Shown: positions 1 through 13,280, numbered from the stretch's first letter. The stretch: 64,000 nucleotides of DNA from Cristatella mucedo (GCA_009760855.2 WPIO01000028.1:2276001-2340000); one strand, 5' to 3'. Notes: generated from the sequence alone by a model not told the origin. Numbers and translations are program-made.

Positions 1-3000
1 ACCTCAACATCGCCGGCGTATCCAGAAGGTGGACTTCAGCCTCGTCTCCGGGTGCCGCCTCGCCTTCTGGACGACGACGAGAGCTTGCCGTCGACCATCT
101 TCAGCTGGACTGCAGCTGCCTCTGTGGAGGCGAGCGTCGGCCGTTCTTCGACGAGCAGCAGGTGCGGCGGGTCGAGCGACAGCCGAGCAGTCGGTCTTGT
201 GGATGGCTGCTCGGATCCGACGAAGCAGCTGCTCGGCCGTTCGGCGGAAACCCGAACGACTGGTCACCTCGGCGGTGTTTTTGACGAGGCCACCGACAGC
301 CTTGAGAGCTGTGGCGGTGGCGGCTTGTGGGACAGCAGCGACGGTTCCGTGGACGCGTCGGACGACCTCGAATGGCAACTCCAGATGACCGTGCTTCGCG
401 AAGCCGTCCGGAAGTCGAAGAGCGAGCAATCAGTGGCAGCTGCTTCAGCAGCAAGGCTCGGTGCCCGCACCTGCGCCGGCGTCCTCTCACAGACTGCTGC
501 AGCGGTTTCGGATGCTGCCGGAGTCGCTCCTGCTGCCGCCTCCGCTCGCCGGCTCTATAGCGTTGCCATTCGGCCATTGCTGCACCAACTTGAAATCCTC
601 GACGAAGGCTCGGAAAATGTTAGCTATCGCTGCCTCAAGGTGAGCAGCTGCCTTAACCCCAGCCTCCTGCCGCGAGTGCGTGGAGAGCGTTTTTGGAAAA
701 TCTCAAAAAATGTGAATTAATTTTCCAAATTATCCTTTGTCGAATACGGTAAGAATAATGAGCGGCAGCCTATGAATGCAGATCATTATAATAATAATAA
801 TAGTAATAATAATAATGCACTTGATAAAGCGCCCTCGGAGAACTTAATCTCTTTCTAGGCGCTTTACATTTGCTGCAAAGGGAAATGCAATTGAATGGTA
901 AGTAAAATCATGCTTGAAAAACAAACAAAATGAATAATATGGTTAGGGGTGACATGCACAGGGTCAGCATGCAAATGTGTTTGGTGGCAGCATGCACAGT
1001 GTCAGCATGCATAAGCACATGAAGGACGAATCACAGGGACCCACTAAATGCTGTCCTAAATAGGTGTGATTCACCTGCAGCCATTGGCAGCTGTTAATAT
1101 AGGTAGGTGTGCATGGGCATTGTCTGGTGTAACAGATTATATACCCTCTATTTTTATGTGCCGCACAGTTCATTTTAGGCCAATCGGCCTTCGTTCCCTA
1201 GTCGGTAGTTTTGAAGCTTCGAGACTTGCTATGTATTCTCACCAGTGTATGTGAATTTGTGCTATTTCGTAGACGTCCTAGTTAAAGCCGGCACGTAAAA
1301 CGTTGCTGGTAAATGTCTCATAGTTGCAGCTGTAAATTTAATGCCGAGAAAAAAGAATCTCAGACCTAATAGCATTCATTTATTAATGTCAGCTAGCCGG
1401 GCACTCCTCAGAATGCTCGTAAACTCGAACTGGCTTTGTGCCTGCCTGCAAGTGATGTGAAATCAAAACTTACTAGTTAATCACACTACATGAATAATGT
1501 CATTTCAGAATGTATGTAAGTATCTCTGCTGCTACTCCACAAAGACTAAGTTCGCCTTAAGCTGGAGAGCTTTCTACAGCTCACTCGAAACCTAAGCATC
1601 TTTTCGTCAGGCACGTCCATCGAAAGCCCAAAGAGACTTGGTTGCATTATACGAATCTTTCTGGAGCACAGGGCTATACGAACGGCCACTGCTCCAAAAT
1701 GATCAGAGACCATTTTATGCCAAGTGAAGGTGGACTTTTGGCATAGAAATTTTAAATCTAAACTTGATTCATTTGTATCGTAAATCAGCAATCAGCTACA
1801 ACCGTTATTATAAACATACAAGAATTTTTGTTGGGTATAAACCGCAATTAGAGAAGCCGCTTAGTGAATGTACTCTATACTGGCATATTTTTTTGTTTTG
1901 TTTCATGCATCTGTTAGTGCTTACGTTAAGAGATCCGTGGCGGATGTGTGGCCCATACTCTCGGTCAAATGTTACATGCATACTCAAATTACTCTCTGGC
2001 TCTTTGAGACAAGGCCATTAAGACATAGATATGGGCCTGAGCATTATAGATCTTTTGCTTTTAATTCGTACTATTTCTGTACTGCAGGAATTTTTTCACG
2101 TATTGGAACGAACCGAAAGGTTGATACAAAAATACTCTCTCGACGACACGGATGGAGTATTGCAAGAAGCTCGTGTGTTGTTGATCAAGTTTGGTGACTA
2201 CCATGTTCGACGAGCATGGACCCAACTGGATCTCCCGAGACTGCTGAGTCTGCACGTGATGTTTGTTAATGCCTGCGTCGACGATCTGGCTGCGAAGACC
2301 AGTGAGTACATTTACTGCATTAGCCAGCAGCAACCACCACTGAGACAGAGAGCAGACGACGACAACTCGTTCGGTGAGTGAGCGATGAAAGTCAGCCCGA
2401 TGTAGCAGCAGCCGGCTGTTTGATCGGCACTCTCTAGCCATCGCTCTTCTTTCCTTTGCCAAGTGAAAGCTATTGCTATTGCTGTATACCGCTCAGCAGG
2501 CAAGCAAGGTCTATTTTTGTGCATTCAAGTTCTAAAAATGGTCGGGTATAGCTGCACCTAACGGTAGCTTTGAATGGAGTCGAGCGAGTAATAATAATAA
2601 TAGTACATTTGGTAAAGCGCCCTCTGATAATTCAATCTCTTTCTAGGCGCTTTTAATTTCTGCAAAGTAAGCACGATCGAATCCTTATTGGTAGCAGGCT
2701 CAATAAACAACAAGAATAACATGGGTGAGCATGCAACTGTGGTTAGTGACAGCATGCAACAGTGTCAGCACGCATAAGCATATAAAGGACTAATCACAGC
2801 GAACCACTAAATGCTGTCATAAATAGATGCGCTTTTAGTTTCTTTTTAAATGTGGACAAGTCAGGAGATATCGTGATGCAGGTTGGGAGTGAGTTCCAGG
2901 CTTTTGGAGCATAATAATAATAATAATAATAACGCACTTAATAAAGCGCCCTCAGAGAACTCAATCTCTCTCTCTCTCTAGGCACTTTACATTTGCTGCA

Positions 3001-6000
3001 AAGGGAAATGCAATTGAATGGTGAGTAATATCGTGCATACGAACTAAATTCACGGTCTCCAAAGGATTTGAGGTTTATACGAGGTATAGTTGAACAGTTA
3101 CATTCCGAAAAGCAGGTGGAACGATGCTTAGCCTGGCGGTGCAGTAGTTCTGATAGTTAGGCTGGAGCCAAAGAACGAAGGGACCTAAAAGTGAGTGACA
3201 AAACCACCTTGAATTGCATTGCATCATTTTTATTGAGGCAGCCAAAGCGCTGGAAGGGAGAGATCTCGATATCATGACAGCAACAAGCGGAGCTTTCCTC
3301 CTTTGTCTTTATTTGGCTTTTAGATTAATACTCTTTTGCTTTGTCGAATGAGAAGAGAAAAAATATTTCCGATTCAATAGAGTGGATATTCAGTGCATGC
3401 CTGAAGCAGAGCCTGCAGCATGTAACCATTGCACGAAGTTGTAAGGGTGTGGAGTCGGTGAATCGCTTCGCATTCCTTTATTGGAGGCCCTTGTGCTATC
3501 CTGACGATGAGCTGAGCCGCCTTGGCACTGAAGAGTCTTTCAGTTAGACATGTTCTCACATGTTTTTTGACCTTCCAGCCCCTGGTTCGGCAGCCCGACC
3601 CGACCGGCGAGTCGGGGCCTTTGCTTATGTGCCTCTGCTTCGCTTGGCTCTGCTTGTGTGCTGCAGAGCCGTCTCTGCCTGGGTCGAGCTCGAGCGTATG
3701 CATGCGGTAGCCTGCTGCACCCATTCGAAGCTCTCTCGATTCATCTGAAGTGCCACTCTGAGTCTGAAAGGCTCCAGTAAGGTCCAATAAATTGCGAATA
3801 TTATTTTAATCGAACGACACACTTTACTTTCACATGGTGGAACTGCAGCTGGACTCGTACACTGCTCACTGAATCCCCAGGGCTTTCATTGTGCATCTTA
3901 GTCTACTGGAGACTATAAAATACTTTAGGTTAGTTATGGGAGTTGGACTCAGAGTTCCATATAAAGCTTTCACATCTTAATCATTTTCAATGACTGATAA
4001 CGATTTAAACCTTAGTTTGTATTCATTTTACATGATTACAGTGCAAGTTTTGATCCTCTCCTATGTATCTCCTTGCTCTGGTCTCTCACGCTCTTGCTCT
4101 TTTCCCCTCATCAGTGCAACAGCGTCTAGCTTACAGAAGTTACACTTTGACAGATCGGAGCGCGCCTACATCCAATCGGAAATATGGCAGTGCCCTGCAG
4201 CTTGGGGTGGATGACGCAGGCCTGGAAACAGTAAAAACTGGTGCTGCAAAAATAACAGCTGCAGACACAGAAGCTAGAGCTACCTCTGGGCCAGAACCGC
4301 GCTCTGCATCCGTCAGGCGGTTTCACCACGAAGCAAGTTCCGTGCAGGATTTGAAGGAAAAGGTAACAAATTTCCATTACGTCAAAATTTAAAACTTTTG
4401 CAGCGTTTCATAGCCGTAAGCATAATCAACTTTAAGGATTCCGTCAGAAAATCAGTTGCGGCGCTAAAAAAGCCTAATTCTTGCCTTGCTTATATTAAGT
4501 CCAGGACTTTTGCTTAGAAAAAGTCCCGGATTTTTGTCAGCTTCTTAAAATTGAGTGACAACAAACACAAGCTCCCCTCGGGGTCCAAGAGAACAGCACA
4601 GCTGTGGGATCGGCGGCTCGTCGCTGTGAGGATCAGACCTTCATCGAATGCTTGTAATGTTTCGGCATTTTTCTTTTTGACGAACCCCTGTGAAAGTACG
4701 ATTCAGAAGATTGCTTCCACAGCCTGTCACCATGTTCAATGCTTGTATCAGAATGAGGGGCTACATGTGCCTACGACGATGGCTTGCCAAAGATCTTGCT
4801 AGCTTCCCTTTATTTTTCAGTGTGGGCTAGACTACTATCACTCAGTATTGGCTAGGGTGCCAAATTGATGCTAAATATGGGTGCTTTGTTGAGCTTTAAA
4901 ATCAGGCGCGTTTCCTATTTAGAAAAGGACCTGCAATGGCTTCCTGCTGACAGAAGCAATGAAAACTCGTTCCAAAACTGCAGTGGCTGAGCTCCTGCAT
5001 ACCAAGCTGAGGATGTTCTACTGCAGTTGGAGCCTCTCGTGCCCCCCCCCCCAAGATCCTCTCGGGGCAACTAACTACATCTTTTTATTTAATTCACAGA
5101 CCGTTGGCAAAAAAAGCTTTTGCTGTGCAGATTCTAGACTGAGGAACTCATTCCCACGAGTCCCTCGTGTGGAACTGCTATTTCTCCTTTCCTGTCGGCC
5201 ATCCTCCTTATCTGCCTTCTTCTGCCACGCTTCCTCTTCCTCTTCTTCTTCGCTGGGTCGTCCTCCCCTCGATCTGCTACGCTTCTCCCTTCTCCTTCTT
5301 TTCTTGTGATGAAATCCGTTAACTACCGGATGGGAACCAAGTGCAGCGAAAGCTGGTAAGGTACTGAGTGGGCTATGGAAAGCATTCAGTGCCGGCAGCC
5401 TGCCAAGCGACCAGCTCTCATCGCTCAGTGGGGCTACAGGTGGAGGTAAATATGCATTTTCATATGAGAAAAGGCCGACAGTTGCTGTACCTCGAAAAAG
5501 GAAAGATCAGGTGAAGCAGCAACCTCCTTTGCATACCAGCAGGAGTGGAAAAAATATTGGTTGATTCAACAGCCTCATTTCAGCCACAATCAGCAACAGA
5601 ATAGTCTTTGCGGTTGTCACCCAGCTTGCAGCAGGCAATAGAGGATTATCTGCCGAAAGACTCAAACTCGCGACCTGCGTGACTTGAAGTCCGAGCGCCT
5701 TAACGCTGGGCCAACGGTTGGAAATGGTTTTAAATCATTGCCGAATCTATGCCTTATTCGGGAAACAATTATGTATGCTTCTCTACCGTGGCTGAAAAGC
5801 GACTGCTCGCATTTCAATTTTTATTTTCCATTGCTTCGCAGGTCCACTTCATTGACACGTCGTCTTCAGCCCGAGTTTATTGTCAATAAAGTTACAAGCG
5901 GGTAGTAGTTTAGTACTTCCACATTCGGAGATAGTTGGGCTCAACGATGGCACCTGCAGCCTGCTAGTCTCAGCTGAACATCACGATTACCTGAGCCTCG

Positions 6001-7083
6001 GAATCTCTGCTAGTCGACTTGCAGGTGCGGCACCGATGCGGGAATGCAGACGGTAGTGGAACACGGAAGCGACAAAGAGCGCTCCCTACCTTAATGTAAC
6101 AAGTCCCTAGTCATAACGTAGACAGTCTATTTGACACAAGTAGAGGTTGGCATTCAACAATGGACGTGACATACACCTACACCTCCTCGGCCTGAAGCTC
6201 AGATCAGCTCAAATATCGATGCCAACTCCGAAAATACAACCGACTGCCTATTACACAGCTACTTGTTGTATCTCGTTTTTGGCCATACACTGTTGCATAA
6301 TCGGCTGCTAGCCACTGTAACTCCGGAACCGCAAATTACGAACAACTGTAATTATCTGGCTGATTTAGCGATCCGCCAGTAGCTTAGGCGAAGGCCGATA
6401 TGCAGCTGCCATCTTCTAACCTACCATTGATTACTTATTGCAAGTAGCTTAGGTACAAGCCGGCAAGCAGCTCAGCTGTTGTTGATCAACCCGCCGTCGA
6501 TGAGCTTCGCTGAGAAGCAGAGGTGGGACGAGCGGACCGGCAACGGGATTGTGAAGGTGGTGAGGGGGTGCGACCATGTGCTTTACTGCTGCGAGCGTTG
6601 TCCGAATATTAGGTATTGGAGCCCCTCGGTGCTTGCACGTGTCGTCGTTTGTGCACCGTCAGAGCGTCTTGCTACACCACTGCTTCGAAAGCTTTAGGCG
6701 ACAGCCTCGGGCAAAATCCTGTCTGAAAAATTCTCTGTGAAAGTAGAGCAACCACTTCGCTTGCAGGTGCTAAGCTTTGAACTGGATGAGGTGCTGGATT
6801 TTGGCAAAAGGACGGACATTCCACCGCAAATGCTGAGCGTGCTGCACGGATTTTTTACTCTTCTCGGCTACGAGTCCACATCGGTACGTTCGGTTCGCTG
6901 CAAGCCTTCTCTTTCTCCTCCTCCTCCTCCTCCTCCTCCTCCTCCTCCTCCTCCTCCTCCTCCTCCTCCTCCTCCTCCTCCTCCTCCTACTCCTCCTCCT
7001 CCTTCTTCAGCCGCACTCGGCATGCGAACTAGCACCCCCAACAGGATTTATATTTTGTCTGCCGATTCATTGGCCTCGTGCCC

Positions 7084-7161
<78 letters not shown>

Positions 7162-7647
7162 TCACCGGCAGCTTTGCCTCGGCGCTGCTATTGGGATGAA
7201 ATGTGCACAGCCCCCAGGCAAGCTTCCTTTTTTTCGAACCATCCCACGGCACTCTCAATCTGAGTCTCCACTGCTACCTGTCGAGCGACTTCTAACACTC
7301 CCGGTGATCGCACTCGACACCCACCCGCGTGACCCCTTGGCGTGGGGGAAGCTTCAATCCATCGCGGCGTGCCCGAGCTCGCTTGCGCCTGCACGAGTTG
7401 GCTGCTTCCGGCTGCAGCCGCCGATTTCGCTTTAACGTAGCAGACCTGGGCCGATGCCGCCAGGCAGCACCTGAGGTCGCTCAAGGCTGCAGCGCAGTGG
7501 CGCGAGCGCTTGCATCGCCTCACCGCCGAGGACGTCGACCTATCGGCCGCTTTCATCGCCGAAAGCTACTGCCTCGAGGCGCTCGCCGAGGACGACGAGT
7601 CGACTCTCGCCCAGGCGTCGCCCTTCGTGCACGGCCTGTTTCTGTGG
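1..7647 (+). CDS. Large multi-exon gene, partial at both ends; possible divergent dynein heavy chain (stalk region)
   Basis: Six exons join in phase at GT-AG sites: 1-639 (open from the window edge), 2088-2301, 4115-4362, 6476-6559, 6767-6883 and 7444-7647, giving about 502 residues with no start or stop. The first exon is rich in Ser and Ala and matches nothing I know. The last three read like the stalk and microtubule-binding region of a dynein heavy chain: a DEVLDFGKRTDIPP segment followed by FFTLLG, then TWADAARQHL, LHRLTAEDVD and SPFVHGLFLW, in the order and rough spacing of the family's PP...LLG...W...L..D.D...S....W pattern. The coiled-coil that should precede it is not evident and no AAA+ module is visible, so if it is a dynein it is a divergent one (DNHD1-like is a guess). 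No exon continuing past 7647 was found. The exon chain is better supported than the family call; the 84-bp exon at 6476 is the weakest link. Confidence 0.5.
783..1066 (-). mobile_element. 3' fragment of LINE family 1 ((ATT)n tail)
   Basis: Read on the minus strand it ends in the shared 3' terminus of family 1: a GCGCCTAGAAAGAG motif, then GAGGGCGCTTTATCAAGTGC and an (ATT)n tail. It lies in the first visible intron (640-2087) of the dynein-like gene. I see nothing else in that intron. Confidence 0.75.
2589..3275 (-). mobile_element. LINE family 1 fragment with a second copy nested inside it
   Basis: The outer copy starts with its (ATT)n tail at about 2589 and its sequence stops at TTTTGGAGCA near 2911. 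A second tail and 3' end (about 2912-3029) follow, after which the outer copy resumes at CATACGAACTAAATTCACGG. In the copy at 34.7 kb these two edges are contiguous, so 2912-3029 is an insertion. It lies in the intron between 2301 and 4115. Confidence 0.7.
5554..5714 (-). mobile_element. tRNA-derived SINE (family A)
   Basis: The minus strand reads as a tRNA-like head (GTTAAGGCGCTCGG, then a B-box-like GAGTTTGAGTC) followed by the family body: a GATAATCCTCTATTGCC block, a CTGTTGCT segment and GAGGCTGTTGAATCA at the 3' end. It lies in the intron between 4362 and 6476. Confidence 0.65.
6914..7004 (+). repeat. (CCT)n microsatellite
   Basis: About 90 bp of almost pure CCT units in the intron that follows exon 6767-6883. 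It creates a long spurious poly-proline reading frame. Confidence 0.95.
7084..7159 (+). repeat. (CT)n microsatellite
   Basis: Nearly pure CT dinucleotides with a few CCC interruptions, in the same intron as the CCT tract. Confidence 0.95.
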
Positions 7648-9365
7648 GTAGGTCGACCCTCTCGGCGCAATCGTGCCGCGCTGCAGTGCAGCCGCAGACG
7701 GGCGAGAAGAGGTGTGGGAAGAAAGAAACAGTGAACGTCGGCTAGCTTAGTCAACAGGCTCACTTTTATGGCTGTAGAAAGACCTTGGCACCTTTCACGA
7801 ACCACGAGCATCGGAGTGAGGGGGAGGAAGGAGGAATGCAGACAGAATTGTCTGGCGCAGGACTCAAGCCCGCGACCGAGTTCGCGAAGCATCGAGCGCC
7901 TTTTCCCTTGGGCTAAGATCCGGGAGGCGAAGCGCTAGGGGTCAAAAGTCATTCATTGAGCGTCATTCGCCGGCCTTTGGCTGCTTGCTAAATTTGGCCG
8001 GCTGCGACCAGTCAAGAGTGCACGCACTTGCATCTGGCCAGACTTGCAATCGATGTTTAAATCGGCTTTTTCGGGATAAATAGTCGAGATGCTGCAGCCG
8101 CGATACGGACGTACAGAAGCCTATATTGTGCTGGGTAAACGTGCCCCAAAACTGAAAGGAAGTAAGGCATCCACCATGCTAAAGTAGCAAAAAAAGATTC
8201 CTACCACATCAGGCGTTATGGTAATAAACGCCTTCAGGAGAAGCAGGCGTTTATTTATTTAAATCAAAGTACAAATTATTTCCAATCGCAAACAAAAACC
8301 TTACTGTTCATTAAGTAGAGGCAAACATCAGCTGTCTTAATCTGCAGCTTTTTCTTGTTCAGCTTGTCATAGAGATAATTTGGCTATCAGAGGGCTTTCT
8401 TTGCTAGAATATAGGTTGAGAGCAAGAATTATATGGCAGCAGCTGACTCTTGACATAGAGCAGTTGTTAATTTCTGCTGTGGCTGCTAGGCTTGTTTCGA
8501 CTTACGGATGTCTGAGAACTTGAGTAGTGCCTGCTTCAAAAAGCAGCTGCTGGGAACTTGGGTACCTTACTGATTATGAGCTGTTATTTGTATTCTTTGG
8601 AGTGGCTTGGTTAGATAGGACTGCCATGCAAGGACTTTTGCATATTGGAGCAATTCATTATAGTGTAAGGCCAAGTCTAGATTGTATACGAACATAGTGA
8701 AATTGCAGATTTACAATCCAAACATGTTTATGTCAACCATCAGCGATCTGTGTAGCCACTCCCCAGTGTACCTAGCTTCATTGTCAGCAAGACAAAAAAG
8801 ATACGGGAGTCCGGCCCCCCCCCCCGTCGAAGTAATGCACTCCTTGGGGCTTTCAACCTCAGTTTCTTGCTCTACCTCAATGTTCCCCTTCAAGCCCGCC
8901 CCTGCTGGCCTCAAATAAAAGTTAAATTCTTAGTCTGGAAGACGAGTAGCCGTCTGAAACTCATGCCCAATGTTCTTCTGAGAAGATAGACTTGCTGCCA
9001 CATTGTATAACTAACATAAAATAGTCTCCCTTAGCTTCAGGTTTAGTCCCTGCATCATTCAAGGAGGCTCTTTTATGGCAGTACATTAACATGTCGACAT
9101 TAGACCTGGAGAACTCCTAGCAACTTCCAACAGACCACTTAAACCCTTACTTCAAAACTTGGAATGTAGCATGTAAGTTTCACGCACATCTTAGAGTACG
9201 TCGCTTGACAAAGTAAGCAATGCTGCAAGTGTGTAAAATGACACTCAGAAATATTGACTCGGTAGAGTCTCACCGATAGTTCTGCTGATCTTTCGGCGAA
9301 TCATTTGAGACAAATGATTATGAAGTCCTTCTTGATTACTAGGCATCATAGGTACTGTCCTGCAC
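7648..9365. other. Intergenic or intronic stretch without a recognised gene
   Basis: Apart from a SINE fragment at 7838-7925 I see no coding or RNA feature. It may be an intron of the dynein-like gene, whose next exon I could not find. Confidence 0.5.
7838..7925 (-). mobile_element. SINE family A, head fragment
   Basis: The minus strand carries a tRNA-like head: GATCTTAGCCCAAGGG, AAGGCGCTCGATGCTTCG, then the B-box-like GGCTTGAGTCC. The body downstream is missing or too decayed to see. Confidence 0.5.
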
Positions 9366-9765
9366 TTGTTTAGGTCCTATCTCAGTGGAGATTTTAGATC
9401 TTGTATATCATCCAGTGATACTTTAAGGTGTGAGTACCCCAAGAAATCATTTTTGGTCTACATTTTCCCAATTTTTACTCACCCTTTTGGCGATTTAATT
9501 ACTAAGTTTTATGTCAGTTTTTATTTTTATGCAGATGACACAGCTGTACCTGAGCTTAGATCCCTGTCTTATTTCTAGCACATCGAAATCTCTCAACTCA
9601 CTGTCAGTGTGTATAGCTGGCGTTTGCACTTGGATGGCATAAAAACTATCTCAAATTTGACTGACGGTTAAGCCAACTTAATAATTTTGGGAAAACCTAG
9701 TGTCACTCAAAAACCTCTGCACGGAATCTGAGTGTTCTGTTCCAAAATGACCTTTCGGTTCAAAA
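9366..9765 (+). mobile_element. Decayed LINE family 1 reverse transcriptase fragment
   Basis: The reading frame keeps FRSYLSG and the reverse-transcriptase catalytic block as FYADDTAVPEL. A downstream LFQNDLS-type piece near 9740 matches the other copies. Frameshifts and stops make it non-functional. Confidence 0.6.
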
Positions 9766-9769
9766 GAAA

Positions 9770-9925
9770 AAAGAAAAGTTAGCTGATAGTACTGCCTATT
9801 TGTATACAGCAAAAGACCCTTAACGGCTATCACCGCAGCTTGTAGTGGATAATATAGGAATAAAGGATCGCCTACTTCAGGACTCAAACCAACGACTTGG
9901 GTCATGAAGAGCTTACCTCCTGTGA
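9770..9925 (-). mobile_element. tRNA-derived SINE (family A)
   Basis: It carries the family body (GGCTATCACC...AATAAAGGATCGCC on the plus strand) and a degraded tRNA head near 9900. It abuts the end of the LINE relic at 9366-9765 and may have inserted into it. Confidence 0.6.
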
Positions 9926-10529
9926 AGACCTATGGATAATGTAGATTAATCCCTGCTAGGTTAGTTAGTTGGTTAGTGAGTCCGGCACAGTCACTTGTGT
10001 CATATTTATAGTACTCCTACGGCAGTATAGCTACGATGAGTCATGTAAAAGAAGGGAGATAATTTGATACTTTGCATATTTAGCTTCAAAATGAACACGC
10101 ATAGTTAAAATTGAACCTGCTTTGTTGAGCCTGCGTTTTTTAACCGATAAATATGCAAAAATAGAATACGAGCCCCCGATTCTACAGGGGGAAGTGGTGC
10201 ATACTACGTATATAACTAATATATATTTAAATATGGCCAACACTTCTGTACGTTCCATGCAAGCAACTCGATGCAGATTCACTACCCGGGGCTGAAAAAT
10301 AAAATTCATAAAGTTATATTTATGTTGTTTTTATAAGAAAATGATTTAAGTATAATTTTGAAAAACGTTTTCATTTTTTCTCCTAAACAGATCTTGCTCC
10401 ATTAACTAAGAAGTATGAACTGGGCAGTCAGAGGGGCAGGCTCACCACCTAGGTCAGAAGACACTCAGGCCTGCGTTCCAAAGTAAAGTGTGGGTTGTAC
10501 TGCGATTTTTCACGGGTGGAGACTAGTGA

Positions 10530-11215
10530 CCACCTCACCTGATGCTAGATTGTCTTTTGTCACTCAGTCTTGTCTGTCTTCTTCCAGCCACGTTACATTG
10601 CAAATATTCAGACTTGCTTAGTAAGGATCAATACTACCAAGCTCATCCCTGCATTAATCGCATACCGTCATTATTTCTACAGCTAGCTACTTGCAGTCCT
10701 TCTGCCTGTAAGTTTCTTGGAGTCGATGAAAAACTCAGCAGCTTGGCTTGTCTTCGTGCACATTTCAACTGCCTCATTGCACCTCTTCTCCATCGATCTG
10801 CACGGCTTCCCATCAAGCAGCAGATCGACGTCAAGGCTCTGTGTCTTACCTTTAGGTCACTTCATTCCCTTGCTCCAACCTACATACTTTAAATGCTTCC
10901 TAATCAGTCAAGGCATTGTATTGTCAGCTTTGCTGGCTCTAGTCGCACAGACGTGCCTCTAAACCGTCCTCAAATCGTCTGGAGACAGTGCCTTGAGTTT
11001 GTATGCTCCCACAGCCTGGAACTCACTGCCGACTGACATTGTCATCCTCTAATTAACGACATTCCAAAAGAAGCTCAAAAATCACCTTTCCTCATTTATT
11101 TGCTTCATCTGAATTTTGTCCTGTGGTCTTGTGGCTGCTGAAATTATGAATGTCTAAGTAACCAATTGACATGTTTATTGGCCTGCATACGTGAAGTGCC
11201 TAGAAAAAGGGTAAG
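10530..11215 (+). mobile_element. Decayed LINE family 1 copy
   Basis: Frames preserve the C-terminal block of the reverse-transcriptase ORF: RLPIKQQIDVKALCLTFRSL and HSLAPTY, followed by PTAWNSL-like sequence. The copy ends near GTGAAGTGCCTAGAAAAAGG. It has many stops and shifts. Confidence 0.65.
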
Positions 11216-12799
11216 ACAGACTGTACATTTGTCACAGGCTAGATAGAAATGCTCCCTCTACATGTACCGTTAAGTTAGGAACGATCCCTGGTCATTGCAG
11301 AGGTGATCAATTATCTATTTTAGACTCTAAAATTCGCTGGAGAAATTAAAAATGACTGGGCTCGACGCAACCGAAAGACCAAAGCAAACGGCACAATGGT
11401 CAAATGATGACCAGCAGCTAAGATTGCAATCCATTTGAGGTGATTTTTTATTCGACATGTAATTCTTTGTTGATGAACTCTGTGAGAAAAATGTTCTGAT
11501 TATCGTTAATGAAACTGTTACACAATTAAAAATATTTGATAAGTACATACATATTTAACAGGCTGGCAGCATAGGGTGGATGGCATCAGTCGGTCGGATT
11601 TGGTTTTCCGTTACTTGCTAAACTTGAAATCCTTCAGAAAGCCGTTGCATATTTCCAAGTATTGCCTTTGCATCACAGGTTTTCGGTCCACTTGTTGCTA
11701 TGCTTCCCCAATCAAAGGACTATCTATCTAGCACTCCTTGGCATAAGTGAAAATGTCGATCTCAACGGGTCCTCATTGCTGTTAACATGACCACAAAGAC
11801 AAAACTACTCTTCCATAAATAGGCAGCCAGTAAGATACAGTGTTGTTTCCAAAGATGTTTTGATAAGTAGAATTGTTCAGCATTGTTCTAGTGTGGGTGT
11901 AATAATTACGGATGCAAGCGTGTCAATATACGTGGTTCCAGTTAATGACTCAAGAGAGCTTTCCCGTTACCAGTCATAAGCGGCTGAACATGTAGGACAC
12001 ACAAGTAAACAGAAAACCTTACTGGAAAGCAAATTAATTGCAACATAAAAAAAGGGCCTGCCACTATAAATTGCAGAGAGAATTCACTAGATGCCTTCGA
12101 AAAAATTACCTTACCTTACTCCTATAATTGGCACTGCCTAGGTATAACCAAAGCAGAAAATAAATAAATAAATAAAATAAATAAATAAAGGCTCCTGACT
12201 ATCTGAAAGTCCTGCAATAATGCTTGCAACCAGAGAGTGTATGTGATATCACCTTAGTTATGCTTTGCTCCTGGTGACAACGTTGAATCCTCACTTGCCT
12301 TTAAAAGCCTCTGGCGTACCAATCATAGAGTACTTAATGTACAAATTAGTGCCTGATCACTGAAATGCTTCGCAAAAGAATGGAGTACTAATCTTGAATG
12401 GATGGCTTTTTCCAAGCTATTGCATTTAATTCTTTGTTAAACCCACATAGCTGTTTTGTCACTGATCTAAGGGTTGCTCTAAGCCCCCCACACATAAATC
12501 ATCGTCTTTACAATGTTGCAAATATCGGGAACAATCTAGAGTGCTTCATGATGGAAAAGCGTGCTAATGTTCATGTACTATCTCATCTTGCATGAGGCTT
12601 CTTCTTTAAATTTTCAGTAATAGACTGCATGGGTCCCCTCCCCCGAAGGGCAGTGCCGAATGTCCCGCTAATACATGTGCTGTCGAGTATCCAAGATGTC
12701 GGCTGCTAAGGAAGTGGTGGGCTGGAAGGAGCCCCAAGAACAATTTCCTTTGAAACTGCCTGCATTCACTTATTACTTCCAGAGCACTTAATTAATAGT
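11216..12799. other. Stretch without a recognised gene
   Basis: AT-rich, with a short (AAAT)n run near 12160-12190. I see no coding pattern, RNA gene or clear transposon boundary. Confidence 0.5.
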
Positions 12800-13280
12800 G
12801 CTCCCCAGCAGACTGACAGTGAATGCCGTTAAAACACCACTGCTTGCTGGCCTACCGGCAAATGCAATCAACCGATTGCAGCTGGTGCAAAACTCCGCAG
12901 CTAGGCTTGTCTGTCGCAGTTGCCAGATCACACCACTTCTCGCCGACCTGCACTGGCTACCAGTCAAGCAACGGATCGACTTCAAGGTTTTGTCGCTCAC
13001 TTTTAGGTCACTTCATTCTTTGGCTCCAGCCTATCTACTCCCCCATCAGGCCAAGCATCGTACCAACTGCTTTTCGGAATCCAACAGTCTACCAATACCT
13101 CGTACAAACCTCAAATCCTTTGGAGACCGTGCATTTAGTTCGTATGCGTTTATCAAGAATGCCATTACTTACCATTCAATCGCGTTTCCCTTTGCAGCAA
13201 ATGTAAAGTGCCTATAAAGAGATTTGAGCTGAGGGCACTTTATCAAGTGCATTATTATTAGTATTACTATTACTATAGAG
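12800..13280 (+). mobile_element. LINE family 1, 3' portion
   Basis: An open frame covers the C-terminal region of the element's ORF2 (AARLVCRSCQITPLLADLHW, RIDFKVLSLTFRSL, HSLAPAYL). It jumps to the 3' UTR with GCAAATGTAAAGTGCC and ends at an (ATT)n-type tail near 13250-13280. It is 5' truncated, with an internal deletion between ORF end and tail. Confidence 0.8.

Noticed and set aside
7329-7745. 138-codon frame overlapping the last dynein-like exon
   Set aside because: It is the wrong frame of that exon; the chosen frame joins the previous exon in phase and carries the family pattern.
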